A stretch of 64,000 nt of DNA. It comes from Lachnospiraceae bacterium. GTDB taxonomy: Bacteria > Bacillota > Clostridia > Lachnospirales > Lachnospiraceae. The stretch spans positions 1 through 64,000 of the forward strand of contig WRLH01000005.1 of NCBI GenBank assembly GCA_009777715.1, written 5' to 3'. Numbering within the stretch: the stretch's first letter is position 1; each line of letters begins with the position of its first letter. The notes beneath the pieces are model-generated. The model was not told the DNA's origin. It was given only the letters and a program-made list of their open reading frames with translations, and made no database searches. Shown in pieces: positions 62,235 through 64,000 of the stretch. The translations under genes were made by a program, and so were the position numbers.

Positions 62235-62371
62235 TCAGAGTCAGGGTTAGGCAAAATCAATCTTCAAGGTACACTGGCCGCCTTCTATCAAAAAAAAGAT
62301 TGCGATTATTTTAGGCCCCAGCACCGGAAGAGATTTTGTCTAACTCCTACTTCGAGAAAGCGAGGAAAAAA

Positions 62372-64000
62372 GTGAAATTTAGTGAAAATATTAATGAAAA
62401 CTTAGACAAACTATTAAACAGCAAAAAAACAATCATATTAATACCGGGCATCATCGTTACTGTCATTGCGGCAGTCTTGCTAGTGATGTCGTTAATCGGG
62501 CTTAAGCCGGAAAATACAAACCATGAGCAAGCCTTAACTGAAACCAAAGAAACAATAATGAGCGAGCTGGTAAAGGCAAAAGAGTATTTGTCACAGCTGG
62601 AAACGGCCATCAATGATAATTGGAAAGTCCTAAGACAGGACAATTTTCCCCCGGCGCAAAACGATGACAGCTTAACCGCCCTGACCAATAATATCTATGA
62701 AGAATTAAGCGATGTGCAAATAACCAACCATATTTTTGCCGGAAAAATAACCCAGCTTGCCGATGACCTAGCGTTGCTGAAAGCGCAAATTGAAATTGCC
62801 AAGGGTGAAATTGCGGACCTGCTAAAAATACTGGAATCAGCTAGTCAAAGCCAGCAAATTGAAGCAGCGCAGTCATTTAATAATCTATATCAGGCAGTTT
62901 CAGAAATCCAGAACCAATATTCAGAAGCATTTAAAGAGACAAAAGTCTTATATCAGGAAATCAAAGAATCAGCTTCAGAAAACTATGAGGAGCTGATGGA
63001 AATGTTAGGGCAGGTTATTGAACGCATGGAAATTGGCAGTAATGAAAGCTTGGCTGTTTTACTAGATTCAATCGCAAAGCTTAATCTTCTCAATCATGAA
63101 ATCAACGAAGTCATGAACATTATCCAAGCAAACCATGAAGCGATGGCGATAATGAGCAATAAAAATCATGAAGCAATTGAATTAATGAATCTCACAACCA
63201 AGGAAAAGCTTGAGCAGATGAATTTGAACCAAGAAACGCTTAAGCAGATGAACATTACGAATCAAGAAACGCTAGAACAGATGAACATTAATAATCAAGA
63301 AACGCTAGAGCTTTTTAACCTTACCAACCAAGAATCATTTACGCGGCTTGATGTTACGATTAATGAATATCTTAACGGTTTAAACCTTGATTTATCCAGC
63401 GGCACGATGGATTTGTTAAAGCAAATGATGGATTTGGAAGCCATGTCGAAGCAGCGTTTTGACCATATCGATCAGACATTAAACCCCCTTTATCTGAAAC
63501 TGAATGATGTTTTTCAATTTGTGAGTGATGGAAAAAGGTTATTGGCGGCCGCATTACTCACAAAAGGACAGACGGTCGCCGAAACTGCAACCTTTGCCGA
63601 GCTTGAAGCTGCGGTTAAGGCAATCGAAACAACGATAATGCTTGAAAACAAACCCGGACTAATAGAATATATTTATCATTTCCATACGATTGCTGGCAAT
63701 GGAGACACAGCAAGCGAAAATGAAAACTCACTTAATGCCTTGGAGCGGGAAGCAGGTAGCGCTGAGGGCTGCTTTTTTGCTCCGGCATACCACGTTCACC
63801 GCGATGATAATGGAATAAGCCGGGAGGCGGATTACCAAGCGCAAAATTCCGGCGGCTGTTTTACCGAGCAGAAATTTTCAGGTTTTACCCATCATGTTCA
63901 TAGTGGCTGTCCGCAAACCGCTCACCGCTGCGGTTGCACGAGTGGCAGCAGGTATACCGAGCTTGGCGGGGCATGGGCTGGCTGTACAGGCTGCCGCCAT
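62372..64000 (+). CDS. Membrane-anchored coiled-coil protein with Cys/His tail (partial)
   Basis: At least 543 residues from GTG 62372 (GCGAGG upstream; TTG 62336 is an alternative); no stop before the window ends. One membrane span at about 22-48, then a long coiled coil including six to seven 11-residue units of type NQETLEQMNIN (about 254-332), then a Gly/Cys/His-rich tail (HHVHSGCPQTAHRCGC). The extracellular tail likely binds metal or forms disulfides; this is inference. No named family was recognised. Confidence 0.75.
   Translation, partial: MKFSENINENLDKLLNSKKTIILIPGIIVTVIAAVLLVMSLIGLKPENTNHEQALTETKETIMSELVKAKEYLSQLETAINDNWKVLRQDNFPPAQNDDSLTALTNNIYEELSDVQITNHIFAGKITQLADDLALLKAQIEIAKGEIADLLKILESASQSQQIEAAQSFNNLYQAVSEIQNQYSEAFKETKVLYQEIKESASENYEELMEMLGQVIERMEIGSNESLAVLLDSIAKLNLLNHEINEVMNIIQANHEAMAIMSNKNHEAIELMNLTTKEKLEQMNLNQETLKQMNITNQETLEQMNINNQETLELFNLTNQESFTRLDVTINEYLNGLNLDLSSGTMDLLKQMMDLEAMSKQRFDHIDQTLNPLYLKLNDVFQFVSDGKRLLAAALLTKGQTVAETATFAELEAAVKAIETTIMLENKPGLIEYIYHFHTIAGNGDTASENENSLNALEREAGSAEGCFFAPAYHVHRDDNGISREADYQAQNSGGCFTEQKFSGFTHHVHSGCPQTAHRCGCTSGSRYTELGGAWAGCTGCRH

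Overview
The window comes from a spore-forming Bacillota, most likely a Clostridia member (Lachnospirales-like is a guess). It carries spoIIP and a sigK-type sigma factor, most genes have AGGAGG-type ribosome binding sites, and the core clusters rpsB-tsf, pyrH-frr-uppS-cdsA-dxr-rseP and spoIIP-lepA-hemW are Gram-positive in type. The mobile element resembles the clostridial Tn4451/Tn4453 family. No taxonomic marker was compared by alignment.

Layout. (1) 0.3-4.7 kb, minus strand: two sugar ABC permeases, a lipoprotein binding protein and a GH130 mannoside phosphorylase, divergent from a URO-D-family gene. (2) 6.2-9.0 kb: sulfur assimilation (metY-like, an Rrf2 regulator, cysK). (3) 9.3-13.8 kb: an AT-rich accessory block with a small Cys/HxH secreted protein, a membrane protein plus Abi_alpha-like protein, a retropepsin-like protein, a nitroreductase and a DUF3791/DUF3990 module, ending at tRNA-Leu(CAG). 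(4) 14.4-17.4 kb: a FliD-like protein with a hairpin leader, a 58-residue zinc-ribbon gene, then rpsB-tsf. (5) 17.6-28.9 kb: a two-component system with an FtsX-type ABC exporter, an AbiL/RloAB-like defence pair bracketed by two near-identical 95-bp repeats, and a MacAB-like exporter. (6) 29-46.4 kb: cell-envelope and housekeeping genes (polysaccharide deacetylase, bactofilin, pyrH to rseP, spoIIP, lepA, hemW), an SOS-box RhuM gene, a lone PilT, a degenerate HD-GYP protein and sigK.

(7) 46.7-61.1 kb is the most striking part. The competence/Mg-chelatase-like gene comM (yifB) is split between its Walker A and Walker B motifs by a 12.8-kb mobilizable element. The junctions can be placed to within 4 bp, because joining the flanks restores an ordinary 513-residue reading frame. 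The element carries tnpV, a XRE repressor, tnpW, a large serine recombinase (tnpX-like), a DUF3847 gene, a MOBQ-type oriT and a MobA/MobL relaxase. In the opposite orientation it carries a defence operon: HTH protein, MmeI-like type IIL restriction-modification enzyme, and Hachiman HamA and HamB. dprA follows comM with an ATGA overlap. (8) From 62.4 kb a membrane-anchored coiled-coil protein with 11-residue repeats and a Cys/His-rich tail runs off the end.

A family of short palindromic repeats (arms CATTGCGG and CCGCAAT) recurs in intergenic DNA throughout the first 25 kb. Coordinates of starts were chosen from ribosome binding sites and family alignment from memory; no searches were run.
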